DNA of 64,000 bases from Bradyrhizobium sp. sGM-13 (GCF_018398875.1 NZ_JAGWDK010000027.1:21781-85780); one strand, 5' to 3'. Shown: positions 43,023-51,556, counted from the first letter of the stretch. The notes: generated by a model from the sequence alone, not told the origin. A program made the numbers and translations.

Positions 43023-43346
43023 CTAGGCTACATTCCTAATTCGGAAATCATCGATCCGCTTGCCGGATTTCAGTTTTGCAGCGAGCCAACGAGGCGTCTT
43101 CCCTCGGCCCGCCCACGTCTCGGACGGCCGATCGGGATTCCGAAATTTCGGAACGACCGTCGGATATGGACGCCGCCCTGTCGATGATTTCGTGCGCTCA
43201 GCTTCGACGACGCCCTTGAGTTGCTTCAGGCGATCTTCAAGGAGGCGCTTCTCTGCAAGCAGAGTCGTTGCAAGCCTGGCGGTTACTTCTTCGTGGAGTG
43301 CCCACAGCTCATCCGTGGACATTGATTTAAGGTCTTTCCGGTTCAC
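43023..43346 (-). CDS. H-NS-family nucleoid-associated protein
   Basis: A 107-residue DNA-binding protein of the alphaproteobacterial H-NS/MvaT-like type. An N-terminal coiled coil for dimerisation (DELWALHEEVTARLATTLLA, EKRLLEDRLKQLKGVVEA) and a basic linker are followed by the DNA-binding core FRNPDRPSETWAGRGKTPRW. The GTG at 43346 has GGGGA eight bases before it and was chosen; a Met at 43322 is also possible. Such proteins silence A+T-rich acquired genes, which fits the small-gene field around it. Confidence 0.85.
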   Translation of the reverse strand: MNRKDLKSMSTDELWALHEEVTARLATTLLAEKRLLEDRLKQLKGVVEAERTKSSTGRRPYPTVVPKFRNPDRPSETWAGRGKTPRWLAAKLKSGKRIDDFRIRNVA

Positions 43347-43883
43347 GACCGTCCCCAATCATGATTCGATGGTTATCACCGTTGGTTGCAAAACATGAAC
43401 ACAATAGCGCTGATTCAGAACCTGCTTCGGGCAGAAAAGTTCCATCCCTGCATCGCGCATAACACAACCATAACGGAATCCGCTCGAAGATGCACCAAGA
43501 AGCTGCGCCAAAAATTTTGTTCACCCGCAATCATGAAGGAAGCGCCGGCGGCGACCATCTGTGACTTTTGTCCTACGCTATTTGGGTGCCCATAATAGCC
43601 GAGCGCTCATCTCCCTGGGGTAGGTGATAGGAGCGGCACCCGGCTATTCGGGCCGCGCGGCGGTGCGGCCTGAACAGGAACTCATTTATGATTTAAGGGA
43701 ACTTTAAAAGGCCATTGAATCATAACGATTTTATCAGAACTCAAATCGCGCGATCAGCAACTGAGCTTTGTCGCGGAACCGAAACGGCCGCAAACGGCCA
43801 CGAGTAGACCGGCATGAGGAAACGTAACGACCTCGACACGTTTCCCCTGTCTCGTTGATGAACGGCCGAGCGCGAGGACCCCC
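43347..43883. other. Upstream region of the H-NS-like gene, no gene supported
   Basis: About 540 bases, with A+T-rich parts at 43440-43530 and 43685-43740 that contrast with the surrounding DNA. A minus-strand frame at 43734-44213 is open but its residues do not look like a protein. The A+T-rich stretches may be autoregulatory sites for the H-NS-like protein; this is inference. Confidence 0.4.
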
Positions 43884-43994
43884 TTGAGTCCGCCACCACC
43901 CGAATTTGATCGCGACGAGGCGCTGGTGTGTATGGCGCTGGCGTTCTGCCTGGCCGGTGCATCGACCAGCATCATCTACCGGCTGCTGGGCTAG
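43884..43994 (+). CDS. Possible 36-residue membrane microprotein
   Basis: From a TTG start the frame reads SPPPPEFDRDEALVCMALAF and then CLAGASTSIIYRLLG before a TAG. A Pro-rich acidic head and one hydrophobic segment give a plausible small membrane protein. There is no strong ribosome site, and the TTG start is uncertain. Too short for standard gene finding; listed with low confidence. Confidence 0.3.
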   Translation: MSPPPPEFDRDEALVCMALAFCLAGASTSIIYRLLG

Positions 43995-44421
43995 GAAGTC
44001 CGGACGGCTCAGTGAGCCACTGTGCGCATGCCAGCGAGCGCATGGCGCGCTTTTGGTTTTGCGACGTGACGGTGCCGATGAAGAGAGGTAAGCGGCGGCC
44101 CGAATGCTCGTGGTCAGGAGTAGACGAGGCCCGGAGTGCCTAGGAGTCCGGGCCTCGTGGCCTCCAGTGGTAGCGCACGTCGTGATGAACGAGCGCCCTG
44201 CCCCCCGCTGCAAGCGACGGCGTTATAGATCGGCGTTACGTGCACGGCCAATCCGTACGAGTACGGTGAGCGCGCGCCATGCGGTTCTGTGTGACAAATC
44301 GATCAGCAAAACGCGGTAGCGCGGATCGCGCGCAATATCCGGGCTGGGATCACTGCATTCCGTCCTGCTCCAAGAGCGAGATCTGCGGCGAGCTACGACA
44401 AGCGCAGCTATTCGCCTACCT
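43995..44421. other. Gap containing a strong hairpin
   Basis: No gene is supported. A 12-base-pair perfect stem, ACGAGGCCCGGA and TCCGGGCCTCGT with an 11-base loop, lies at 44124-44158. It has no T-tract, so it is not a simple terminator. A small RNA or processing hairpin is possible. Confidence 0.4.
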
Positions 44422-44730
44422 CTACCGCTTATCGAACGGAATATACTGATGATACTCCTTCGGCACCGAGCTCCGGTAACGCGCGGGCACCGTGCCGCGG
44501 TCGATCGAACGGTCGATCTCCTGCTGCCGGGTCATCCTGGCCGGTTTCTTTTTCTTCGGCGCCGCCTTCTCTTTTTCGGCCGCGGCGGCTTCCGGCGCGG
44601 GCGCGGCGGGAAATGGCGTTGCCGTTGCGGCAGTGCCGCCATCCGGCGCGCCCTGCGCCAGCGCGACGGCCGGCAGGAGTACGAGAGCCGCCGCCGACGC
44701 GGCCAGCACAAGACGAGACGGCTTTTGCAT
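44422..44730 (-). CDS. Small exported Ala/Lys-rich hypothetical protein
   Basis: A 102-residue protein. It has a signal peptide (QKPSRLVLAASAAALVLLPA, cleaved near ALAQ), an Ala/Pro linker, a Lys-rich stretch (EKEKAAPKKKKPARM) and a more conserved end (RQQEIDRSIDRGTVPARYRS, then VPKEYHQYIPFDKR). GGAG precedes the ATG at 44730; the frame is open to 45000 without reason. No domain is recognised. It may share a transcript with the small gene just upstream. Confidence 0.72.
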   Translation of the reverse strand: MQKPSRLVLAASAAALVLLPAVALAQGAPDGGTAATATPFPAAPAPEAAAAEKEKAAPKKKKPARMTRQQEIDRSIDRGTVPARYRSSVPKEYHQYIPFDKR

Positions 44731-44774
44731 GGAAAACTCCGGTTCTGGCCTGCTCCGTTTCCAGCCTGATCCTA

Positions 44775-45011
44775 TTACGTCCGCAACCGTCCGCACACCG
44801 GGATTTTGGCGAGGCGGAGGGGCGTGGACCGGCTGTGCTTGACCCGGCTGCAGGTCGTAAAAACGAACGCGAGCCGGCTGCACTGCCAGTCCGGACCAAG
44901 CGCTGCGCTCAAGACCGGCTCCGGCCTGGACAGGCCAGGCGCGGCGCAGGCCAGTAAGACGATGGCGGCGGCGAGAACGAGGTTCTTGCGGGTCCACCAA
45001 TTGTGCGGCAT
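44775..45011 (-). CDS. Small exported hypothetical protein
   Basis: A 78-residue frame that starts at the ATG at 45011, with AGGAG upstream. A signal sequence (NWWTRKNLVLAAAIVLLACA) is followed by SAALGPDWQCSRLAFVFTTC, with paired cysteines, and a basic end (RVKHSRSTPLRLAKIPVCGR). It precedes the gene at 44422 by 44 bases on the same strand. Function unknown. Confidence 0.55.
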   Translation of the reverse strand: MPHNWWTRKNLVLAAAIVLLACAAPGLSRPEPVLSAALGPDWQCSRLAFVFTTCSRVKHSRSTPLRLAKIPVCGRLRT

Positions 45012-45206
45012 GGCGGGTCGCTCCTGTTTCGACAGCCCGGAGAATAGGATCATCCCGCCGCGGGGCTTGTGAATGACTTCACACTACACGGGTTTGTGCA
45101 TGAGCCCGATGGACGCGCAAATGGGTATAACTCGCGCAAATCCGTTGCGCGCGCGGAAGCGTTGATCGACATTGCCCTCGGGGCGAGCGCGTGGGCGGGG
45201 CGTGCG

Positions 45207-45452
45207 ATGGACGAGCAGGAAACGAGCAAACCGGACTCCGGCAAGCAGGAAGCAAGCTACGACTACCATCGCTACAAGCAATTGCTGGCGGAAGCGGTCG
45301 ACGAGACCAAACGGCTCGAGCTGATCGAGATCATCGTCAGGGAAAAGGCCCGCGACAGGCTGGAGGCGCAGCGGATTGCGGACCGGGTAGCGATGACCGC
45401 GATGACGGTTGCACGCGTCCTTGGATCCGGGGGCCGTCGCGATAATATCTAG
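45207..45452 (+). CDS. Small hypothetical helical protein
   Basis: An 81-residue charged protein: MDEQETSKPDSGKQEASYDY, then HRYKQLLAEAVDETKRLELI and EIIVREKARDRLEAQRIADR. The ATG at 45207 was chosen, since the sequence upstream in the same frame (open to 45069) reads poorly. Probably cytoplasmic and alpha-helical. No known family is recognised beyond a general likeness to small Bradyrhizobium proteins. Confidence 0.62.
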   Translation: MDEQETSKPDSGKQEASYDYHRYKQLLAEAVDETKRLELIEIIVREKARDRLEAQRIADRVAMTAMTVARVLGSGGRRDNI

Positions 45453-45515
45453 ATAATATCTGGAAGAGCGATCACGTCTCCGAAGCGAGCATCACCAGTG
45501 AGCCGACCGGCCCGA

Positions 45516-45644
45516 TCAACGCACAGGCGAGAAGGCCGTGTTGAAGGATCGCCAGCGCCCGGCCTGGGCTTCGGTCGCCGTTGCCACCTCGCACAGAGCA
45601 GCCAAGCTGACGTAGTCCCGCTCATCAGGATCAGTTTGGGCCAT
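45516..45644 (-). CDS. Possible 42-residue microprotein
   Basis: The frame from ATG 45644 reads MAQTDPDERDYVSLAALCEV, then ATATEAQAGRWRSFNTAFSP. The residue pattern is more protein-like than the longer overlapping frame at 45449-45655. The ribosome site is weak. It is presented as a candidate only. Confidence 0.35.
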   Translation of the reverse strand: MAQTDPDERDYVSLAALCEVATATEAQAGRWRSFNTAFSPVR

Positions 45645-45782
45645 TTGCTGCTCACGCAAGCCTCCCCTGCTCTACCCGCCCCCTTTCGACGCTGGCATTT
45701 TGCCCCGGGTTCACTTACCTAGTCGCCAATCCGCGCGCGTGGCGCGTCCAACCCCAAGAGTGAAAGCGACAAGGCCCCTTTT

Positions 45783-46136
45783 ATGAGTGGATTCAAGGAA
45801 CCGAGCTTCGCGGACCGCCAGAAGGCCGCCCAGCAGGCGCGGCAGAACATCCTGAACAAGTTTCGCACCCAGCCGGGACCCGACGATCCCGAGGTGAAGC
45901 GCCGCCAAGCCGAGCGCGAGGCCATCGCCGCCGCCCGCGCCAAGGCGAGAGAGGCCAAGGAAGCCGAAAAGGCCGAACAAAGACGTCGCGAGGCCGAGGC
46001 CGCCGCGGCGGAGGCCACCAGGTTAGCCCGCGAGAAGGAAGAAGAGGCCGCCAGGCTGGCGGCGCTGGAGGCTGAGCAAAAGGCCAAGCGTGACGCGCGT
46101 TACGCCGCACGCAAGACAAAGGGCAAGAAGAAATAG
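45783..46136 (+). CDS. DUF6481-family coiled-coil protein
   Basis: A 117-residue, highly charged protein. The start (MSGFKEPSFADRQKAAQQAR, then QNILNKFRTQPGPDDP) is the conserved DUF6481 part. The rest is one Ala/Glu/Lys/Arg-rich coiled coil (AAARAKAREAKEAEKAEQRR) with a basic end (AARKTKGKKK). Function unknown. It is monocistronic, followed by a palindromic repeat. Confidence 0.82.
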   Translation: MSGFKEPSFADRQKAAQQARQNILNKFRTQPGPDDPEVKRRQAEREAIAAARAKAREAKEAEKAEQRRREAEAAAAEATRLAREKEEEAARLAALEAEQKAKRDARYAARKTKGKKK

Positions 46137-46168
46137 GCCTGCGATCCGTGGTCGACGCTGGCGCGCTC

Positions 46169-46253
46169 TCGTCATTCCGGGATGGTGCGTTAGCACCAGA
46201 CCCGGAATGTCGAGATTCCGGGTCTGGTCCTTCGGACCATCCCGGAATGACGA
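46169..46253. repeat. Intergenic palindromic repeat element
   Basis: An 18-base outer stem (TCGTCATTCCGGGATGGT with its exact complement ACCATCCCGGAATGACGA) encloses an inner 12-base stem (CAGACCCGGAAT and ATTCCGGGTCTG). The outer arms share TCGTCATTCCGGG with the element at 4791-4890. It lies between two convergent genes and may terminate both transcripts. Confidence 0.8.
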
Positions 46254-46259
46254 TGCGGC

Positions 46260-46487
46260 TCAGTTCTTCTTCATGCCGTCTTCTTTTTTCATGCCGTCGT
46301 GCTTCATGCCTTCCTTCTTCATCATACCGTCCTCTTTCTTCATGCCGTCCTTGGACATGGACTCCTTCTTCATGCCGTCGCCCTTGCCCATTTTGTCCTG
46401 AGCGAAGGCGGCCGGCGCGAGCGCGAGACAGAGCGAAACAAGCGCGGCAGAAAGGCCGAGGCCGATACGGGTCGTGGTGGTGGTCAT
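46260..46487 (-). CDS. Exported pentapeptide MXKDX repeat protein
   Basis: A 75-residue protein. The ATG at 46487 starts a signal peptide (GLGLSAALVSLCLALAPAAF, cleaved near AQ). The mature part is built of Met-X-Lys-Asp/Glu-X repeats (GMKKESMSKDGMKKEDGMMK), rich in Met and Lys. Such proteins are widespread in proteobacteria and their role is unknown; the Met-rich repeats suggest metal binding (inference). Single gene. Confidence 0.85.
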   Translation of the reverse strand: MTTTTTRIGLGLSAALVSLCLALAPAAFAQDKMGKGDGMKKESMSKDGMKKEDGMMKKEGMKHDGMKKEDGMKKN

Positions 46488-46685
46488 GGGATGGTGGTCC
46501 TTGGTTTGGGTTGGCTTCTCGAAAGCGACGTCTGCCGCTTCACCAACGACGATGGCGCGACCGGTTTTGTTACCGGCCACGCCCCAAAGTTCTGCAATTC
46601 TCACGGTTTGTTGAAGCGGTGCGATTCAGTTAATATGGGCTGAAGCCGGTCCGGATTGCCGAGAACCGTTTGCGGGGGACAAACC

Positions 46686-47708
46686 ATGCTCACGCGCCGC
46701 CATATCATCGCATCTGCGCTCGCCGCGCCTGCCGTGTTTCGTTTCGGCACCGGTACGGCCCATGCGGCCACCACGCTGAAGATCTCGCATCAGTTCCCGG
46801 GCGGCACCATCGACAAGGGCGACTTCCGCGACCGGCTGTGCCGCATCTTCGCCGCCGAAGTCGCCAAACGCAGCGGCGGCGAGATCGCAGCCGAAGTCTA
46901 TCCGAACTCCTCGCTGATCAAGACCAACGCGCAATTCTCGGCAATGCGCAAGGGTGCTCTCGATATCAGCCTCTACCCGATGCCGTATGCCGGCGGCGAG
47001 CTGCCGGAGACCAATATCGGCCTGATGCCGGGTCTGGTCGCAACTTACGACCAGGGTCTACGCTGGAAGAATGCGCCGGTTGGCAAGGCGCTAAGCGACT
47101 TCCTCGCCGACAACGGCATCATCCTTCTCACATGGGTCTGGCAGGCCGGCGGCGTCGCCAGCCGCTCCCGACCGATCGTCGCGCCTGACGACGCCAAGGG
47201 GCTGAAAGTGCGCGGCGGCTCGCGTGAAATGGATGTGGTTCTGAAGACTGCGGGTGCCTCCGTGCTGTCGATGCCATCGAACGAAATCTACGCCGCGATG
47301 CAGAGCGGCGCCTGCGATGCCGGTATCACCTCCTCCACCAGCCTGATCTCGTTCCGCCTCGCGGAGGTCGCCAAATCGCTGACCTCGGGCGCCGGCGCCT
47401 CCTATTGGTTCATGCTGGAGCCATTGATGATGTCGAAGGCAATCTTCGACAGGCTACCCAAAAAGCAGCAGGACATCATCCTGACGGTCGGCAGCGAACT
47501 GGAAGCGTTCGGCCGCAAGGGCGCGCAGGACGACGATATCGAGGTCGCCAAGGTCTATGAGAAGGCCGGCGCCAAGGTCAGCACGCTCGATGTCGCGACC
47601 GTCAGCAAGTGGCGCGACATTGCGCGCGATACCGCGTGGAAGGACTACAGCGCCAAGACGGCGATGTCGGCCAATCTGCTGAAGCTCGCCAGCGACGTCC
47701 CGGCATGA
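46686..47708 (+). CDS. TRAP transporter substrate-binding protein (DctP family), first copy
   Basis: A 340-residue periplasmic binding protein. The ATG at 46686 follows GGGGGA; the signal (TRRHIIASALAAPAVFRFGT) has twin arginines and may use Tat. The DctP fold is shown by KISHQFPGGTIDKGDFRDRL, EVYPNSSLIKTNAQFSAMRK and GLKVRGGSREMDVVLKTAGA with the ligand-binding Arg. It differs strongly from the second binding protein at 50497 and lies in front of the GntR gene, apart from the permeases. It may serve the same DctQM or be an orphan. Confidence 0.9.
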   Translation: MLTRRHIIASALAAPAVFRFGTGTAHAATTLKISHQFPGGTIDKGDFRDRLCRIFAAEVAKRSGGEIAAEVYPNSSLIKTNAQFSAMRKGALDISLYPMPYAGGELPETNIGLMPGLVATYDQGLRWKNAPVGKALSDFLADNGIILLTWVWQAGGVASRSRPIVAPDDAKGLKVRGGSREMDVVLKTAGASVLSMPSNEIYAAMQSGACDAGITSSTSLISFRLAEVAKSLTSGAGASYWFMLEPLMMSKAIFDRLPKKQQDIILTVGSELEAFGRKGAQDDDIEVAKVYEKAGAKVSTLDVATVSKWRDIARDTAWKDYSAKTAMSANLLKLASDVPA

Positions 47709-47727
47709 TGCATGGTCTGATTCCGGA

Positions 47728-48426
47728 TCAACGCCCCGCGCACGCCACGATTGAGCCGCCGCCCACCACCTGCAACAGGTCCGTACGCACCGCCTCGATA
47801 TGCTGCTCCAGAAACCGGCAGGCCTGGTCGATCTCTCTCGCCCGGCACAGCTCGATCAGGTGCGCGTGCTCCTTTTCGGCCGTGCCCATCGCCTTGGTAT
47901 TGGAGAGTTGCAGACGCGTGTAACGGTCGCTGGTCTGCAAGAGCGCCACGACGATCGCCTTGGTACGCGGCTGCCGCGCGTGAACGTAGAGCGCCATATG
48001 GAAGTCAGCGTTAAGCTGCCCCCATTCGCTGACGTTGCGCGCCTTGATCGCTTTCTCGAAGCGCTTCTGGATGTCGTCCAGCGCTGCAAAGTCTTGTTCC
48101 GCAAAGTGCGGCGCCGACTGCGCTAAGAGCCGCGGCTCCATGATTCTGCGAAGGTCGAACACGTCGTTGATTTCGTCTAGCGATAGCTCTGAGACGATCG
48201 CGCCTTTTTGCGGGACGATGCGCACCAGCCCCTCCGCCTCGAGCTGAAACAGCGCTTCACGCACGGGAATGCGGCTGACGCCGTATGCCTCGCCCAGCGC
48301 ATCCTGCCGCAGTTGGGAGCCGGCCGGATAAGTCCCGTCGAGAATGGATTGCCTGAGCTGATCGACGATCGCAGCCGACAGCGTCCGGTGCTTCAGAGGG
48401 ACTTTCATTTGACCTTCCGTCGTCAT
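47728..48426 (-). CDS. GntR-family regulator, FCD subfamily
   Basis: A 232-residue transcription factor. The winged helix (AIVDQLRQSILDGTYPAGSQ, RQDALGEAYGVSRIPVREAL) is followed by an FCD ligand domain (DEINDVFDLRRIMEPRLLAQ, NADFHMALYVHARQPRTKAI). The ATG at 48426 is preferred; Met at 48408 is an alternative. It is divergent from the TRAP permease operon, with a perfect operator-like palindrome between them. It therefore probably represses dctQM-dctP-dapA and itself, with a substrate of the pathway as inducer. Confidence 0.9.
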   Translation of the reverse strand: MTTEGQMKVPLKHRTLSAAIVDQLRQSILDGTYPAGSQLRQDALGEAYGVSRIPVREALFQLEAEGLVRIVPQKGAIVSELSLDEINDVFDLRRIMEPRLLAQSAPHFAEQDFAALDDIQKRFEKAIKARNVSEWGQLNADFHMALYVHARQPRTKAIVVALLQTSDRYTRLQLSNTKAMGTAEKEHAHLIELCRAREIDQACRFLEQHIEAVRTDLLQVVGGGSIVACAGR

Positions 48427-48520
48427 CGCCGGCTCTTCCGATCGAGGCGGCCCCGCATCGCACGTTGAAATGGTCCCACCCCAGCGCGAGCCGAGGTGCC
48501 CATAATCTCCATTTGACAAG

Positions 48521-48539
48521 ATTGTATAAATTATACAAT
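48521..48539. promoter_or_regulatory. Perfect 19-base palindrome, probable GntR operator
   Basis: ATTGTATAA-A-TTATACAAT is a perfect inverted repeat with a one-base centre, in the gap between the GntR gene and the TRAP operon. FCD-type GntR proteins commonly bind TTGTATACAA-like palindromes. A TTGACA at 48513-48518 lies next to it, so a bound regulator would block a promoter. The minus strand also offers TATAAT within it. Confidence 0.75.
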
Positions 48540-48581
48540 TTCGAATCGCACGAGAAATTTTGACGGGCAGCGGGGCTCTTT

Positions 48582-49205
48582 ATGATCGAGCAGGCAATTG
48601 CGGACATGCCAGCGTTCAGCGCCCGGGGAATCGTCGTCAGGGCCTCGAGTCTGCTGCTCGCTTTCGAGCGCATCGCCCTGATGGGGCTGATGTATTTGCT
48701 GACGGCTCTGATCCTGGTGAACGTCGTCACCCGCTACTCGCACTTCCCGATCTACTGGATCGATGAATCGGCGGTCTATTGCGTGGTGTGGCTGACCTTT
48801 ATCGGCGCCTCCGCCATGACGCGGCTCAGGCTCGACTTCGCCGTCACCATGATGACCGAGCGCCTCTCGGCGCGGCATCAGAAGCTCGCGAAGATCATCG
48901 CGACGGGCATGGTCGTCGTGTTCGGCGTGGCGCTCGTCATCACCTGCTTCCTCTGGATGGATCCAATCGGGCTTACCCGCGCCGGCTTCGACGCGCGCAA
49001 GCTCGCCGCCGAGACATTCAACTTCCTCTACACCGAGCGCACCCAAACGCTGAACTGGCCGACCTGGGTGCTCTATCTGACGCTGCCGATCTTCGCGGTC
49101 TCCATGACCATTCATGGCCTGGCAAACCTGCTCGAAGATCTCGAACTGGTGCCACGGACGCCGCTAAAGGGTTTTCAACTCTCCGAACTCGACGGGGTCA
49201 ACTAG
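48582..49205 (+). CDS. TRAP transporter small permease, DctQ family
   Basis: A 207-residue membrane protein with four spans, typical of DctQ. The motif YWIDESAVYCVVWLTFIGAS with the conserved WxDE-like element is clear, as is RLRLDFAVTMMTERLS. It forms the small permease that pairs with the DctM subunit. The stop overlaps the dctM start by one base (TAGTG). First gene of the TRAP operon downstream of the palindrome. Confidence 0.92.
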   Translation: MIEQAIADMPAFSARGIVVRASSLLLAFERIALMGLMYLLTALILVNVVTRYSHFPIYWIDESAVYCVVWLTFIGASAMTRLRLDFAVTMMTERLSARHQKLAKIIATGMVVVFGVALVITCFLWMDPIGLTRAGFDARKLAAETFNFLYTERTQTLNWPTWVLYLTLPIFAVSMTIHGLANLLEDLELVPRTPLKGFQLSELDGVN

Positions 49206-50470
49206 TGATCACGTCAGCCGCCTTCATCGCGATCATGTTGGTCGGGGTGCCGATCGGCCTTTGCCTCTGCCTGGCCGGGTTCGTCTTCATCATCGCGTCA
49301 GGCAATCCGGTGCTGTTTCAATCCTACCCGCTGCAGCTCTTCGGCGGGGTTGACAGCTACGGCCTGATCGCGATCCCGCTCTTCATTCTGATCGGCGAAA
49401 TCATGAATGGCGGCGGCATTACGCGGCGCATCGTCGACATGGCGATGGCCTTTGTCGGCTCGCTGAAGGGCGGGCTCGCCTACGTCAATATCCTCGCCAA
49501 CATGTTCATCTCCTCCATCCTGGGATCTGCGACCGCACAGGTCGCGATCATGGCGCAGATCATGGTGCCGGAGATGGAAAAGAAGGGCTACGACAAGACC
49601 TTCGCAGCCGGGTTGACCGCCTATGGCGGCATGCTCGGACCGATCATTCCACCGTCAGTGATGTTTGTCGTCTACAGCGTGCTGGCGCAGGTATCGGTCA
49701 GCGACATGCTGATTGCCGGCATCGTGCCGGGCGTGATCCTGACCGCGATGTTCTGCATCGCCATCGCACTGATGGGATACGTCTACAACTATCCCAAGGC
49801 CGACTATCAGACACCGCAGCAGCGGGTCGCGACGATCCTGCGGACATCGCCGACGCTGCTGATTCCGATCGTGATCGTCGGCAGCATTCTCGGCGGACTC
49901 GCCAACGCAACGGAGTCCGCGGCCATCGGCGCGGTGGCCGCCGCTCTCGTCGGAAAATTCTGGACCAAGGAGTTCAGGTTTTCGCAGCTCCCGCAGATGA
50001 TGCTGCGCGCAGGCGTCTACTCGGCCATCGTGCTGTTTCTGGTCGCCGCGGCCGCCGTATTCTCTTGGGTGCTGGTGTTCGGCAAGGTGCCGCAGCAGAC
50101 CGCCGCGTGGATCCAGTCGGTAGCCAAGGATCCCGTCAGCTTTATGCTGCTTTGCAACGTGATCCTGCTGGTGATCGGCACGGTGATCGACGGCATTCCC
50201 GGCCTGATCATGACGGTGCCGATCCTGCTGCCGGTCGCGACCGAGATCTATCACATCGATCCGCGCCAGTTCGGCGTCGTCGTGGTGATCAACCTGGTGC
50301 TTGGATTGCTGTCGCCCCCGGTCGGTCTTTGCTTCTTCGTGGCCGCCGCCGTCACCGGAGCCAAGCCCGGCAAGATGTTCATGGTGACGCTGCCGCTGTT
50401 CGGCATCTCCTGCATCCTGCTGGTGCTGCTGTCGCTCTATCCCTCCCTCTCCCTCGTCCTCATCAAGTAG
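49205..50470 (+). CDS. TRAP transporter large permease, DctM family
   Basis: A 421-residue, roughly 12-span permease that imports an organic acid with sodium or protons. The GTG at 49205 overlaps the dctQ stop; earlier in-frame sequence lies inside dctQ. Family motifs include GVPIGLCLCLAGFVFIIASG, ANMFISSILGSATAQVAIMA and GGMLGPIIPPSVMFVVYSVL near residue 140, and the C-terminal GLLSPPVGLCFFVAAAVTGA. Length and pattern are normal. Confidence 0.94.
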   Translation: MITSAAFIAIMLVGVPIGLCLCLAGFVFIIASGNPVLFQSYPLQLFGGVDSYGLIAIPLFILIGEIMNGGGITRRIVDMAMAFVGSLKGGLAYVNILANMFISSILGSATAQVAIMAQIMVPEMEKKGYDKTFAAGLTAYGGMLGPIIPPSVMFVVYSVLAQVSVSDMLIAGIVPGVILTAMFCIAIALMGYVYNYPKADYQTPQQRVATILRTSPTLLIPIVIVGSILGGLANATESAAIGAVAAALVGKFWTKEFRFSQLPQMMLRAGVYSAIVLFLVAAAAVFSWVLVFGKVPQQTAAWIQSVAKDPVSFMLLCNVILLVIGTVIDGIPGLIMTVPILLPVATEIYHIDPRQFGVVVVINLVLGLLSPPVGLCFFVAAAVTGAKPGKMFMVTLPLFGISCILLVLLSLYPSLSLVLIK

Positions 50471-50496
50471 GTCCAAACCCCTCAAGGAGCATTATC

Positions 50497-51480
50497 ATGT
50501 CGCTTTCACGTCGCCGCTTCCTTGCCGCCAGCGCGGCCGTGCCGCTGTTCGCGCCGTCGTTGGCGCTGGCGCAAGCCAAGGAATTCCGCCTCGGCCTGAT
50601 CACGCCCAATGGTCATTCCTGGAACAAGGCGGCATTAAAACTCGGCGACGATCTCAAGGCTGCTACCAACGGCCGCCTGACCATGACCGTCTTTCACTCC
50701 GGCCAGCTCGGCAACGAGCCGGCGATGATGCAGCAATTGCAGTCCGGCGCGCTCGACATGGGCTTCATCCAGGCCGCCGAGCTCGGCTCGCGCGTGCCGC
50801 ATATCGCAGCGATCAACGCGCCCTATATCGTGCGCTCGACGCCATCAGTCGCCAAATTCGTCCGCCATCCGGCCGCGATCAAGCTGTTCGAGGTGCTGCC
50901 GCAGGAAACCGGCACGATCGGCCTCGGTTGGGGCATCACCGGCATGCGCGCCATCTTCTCGTCGAAGGACCTGACGACCTTGGCCGATATCAAGGGCATG
51001 AAGCTGCGCATCAACCCGACGCCGGTCTACCGCGATTTCTATTCGTCCCTGGGCGCGGCGCCGACGCCGATCCCAACGCCTCAGGTGTTCGATGCCATGG
51101 CGAACGGCCAGGTCGACGGCCTCGAGGCAGACCTGGAGTTCTCGTGGAACCAGCGCTTCGACAAGGTGTCAAAAGTCATCCTGCAGATGAATGCTGTCTT
51201 CATGCCGATGGCAGCGATCGTCTCCGGCCGCGTCTGGCAATCGCTGCCGGCGGCTGACCGGGAGTTGATCACCAAGACGGTCAAATCGACACTCGATACG
51301 CAGATCGACGAACTGGCGGGCAATGAGCCCAAGCTGATCGAGAACTTCAAAAACGCGCCGATCCCGATCCGTCAGGTCCCGGCCGGGGATACCGAAGCGG
51401 TCATTGCCGAATTCGACAAGATCTGGCTGCCCAAGGCCCCGGTCCTTGCCGAGTTGCGCAAAGTCGGCGCGACGCTCTGA
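50497..51480 (+). CDS. TRAP transporter substrate-binding protein (DctP family), second copy
   Basis: A 327-residue periplasmic protein. AAGGAG precedes the ATG at 50497, and the signal MSLSRRRFLAASAAVPLFAP is of the Tat type. Binding-protein motifs include FHSGQLGNEPAMMQQLQSGA and KGMKLRINPTPVYRDFYSSL with the carboxylate-binding Arg, then TPQVFDAMANGQVDGLEAD. It lies directly behind dctM, so it is the natural partner of this permease. The ligand is unknown; the next gene encodes a keto-acid aldolase or deaminase. Confidence 0.93.
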   Translation: MSLSRRRFLAASAAVPLFAPSLALAQAKEFRLGLITPNGHSWNKAALKLGDDLKAATNGRLTMTVFHSGQLGNEPAMMQQLQSGALDMGFIQAAELGSRVPHIAAINAPYIVRSTPSVAKFVRHPAAIKLFEVLPQETGTIGLGWGITGMRAIFSSKDLTTLADIKGMKLRINPTPVYRDFYSSLGAAPTPIPTPQVFDAMANGQVDGLEADLEFSWNQRFDKVSKVILQMNAVFMPMAAIVSGRVWQSLPAADRELITKTVKSTLDTQIDELAGNEPKLIENFKNAPIPIRQVPAGDTEAVIAEFDKIWLPKAPVLAELRKVGATL

Positions 51481-51556
51481 TCCCATCCCATCGTCTTCAA
51501 GCCAAAGCCCGGCGGATTCATCAGTCCGCCGCAACAATTCCAATGGAGCTAAACAA

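Noticed and set aside
43734..44213. 159-codon minus-strand frame in the gap after the H-NS-like gene
   Set aside because: The residue make-up is Arg/Ser/Thr-rich without hydrophobic or structural pattern and there is no ribosome site; treated as non-coding.
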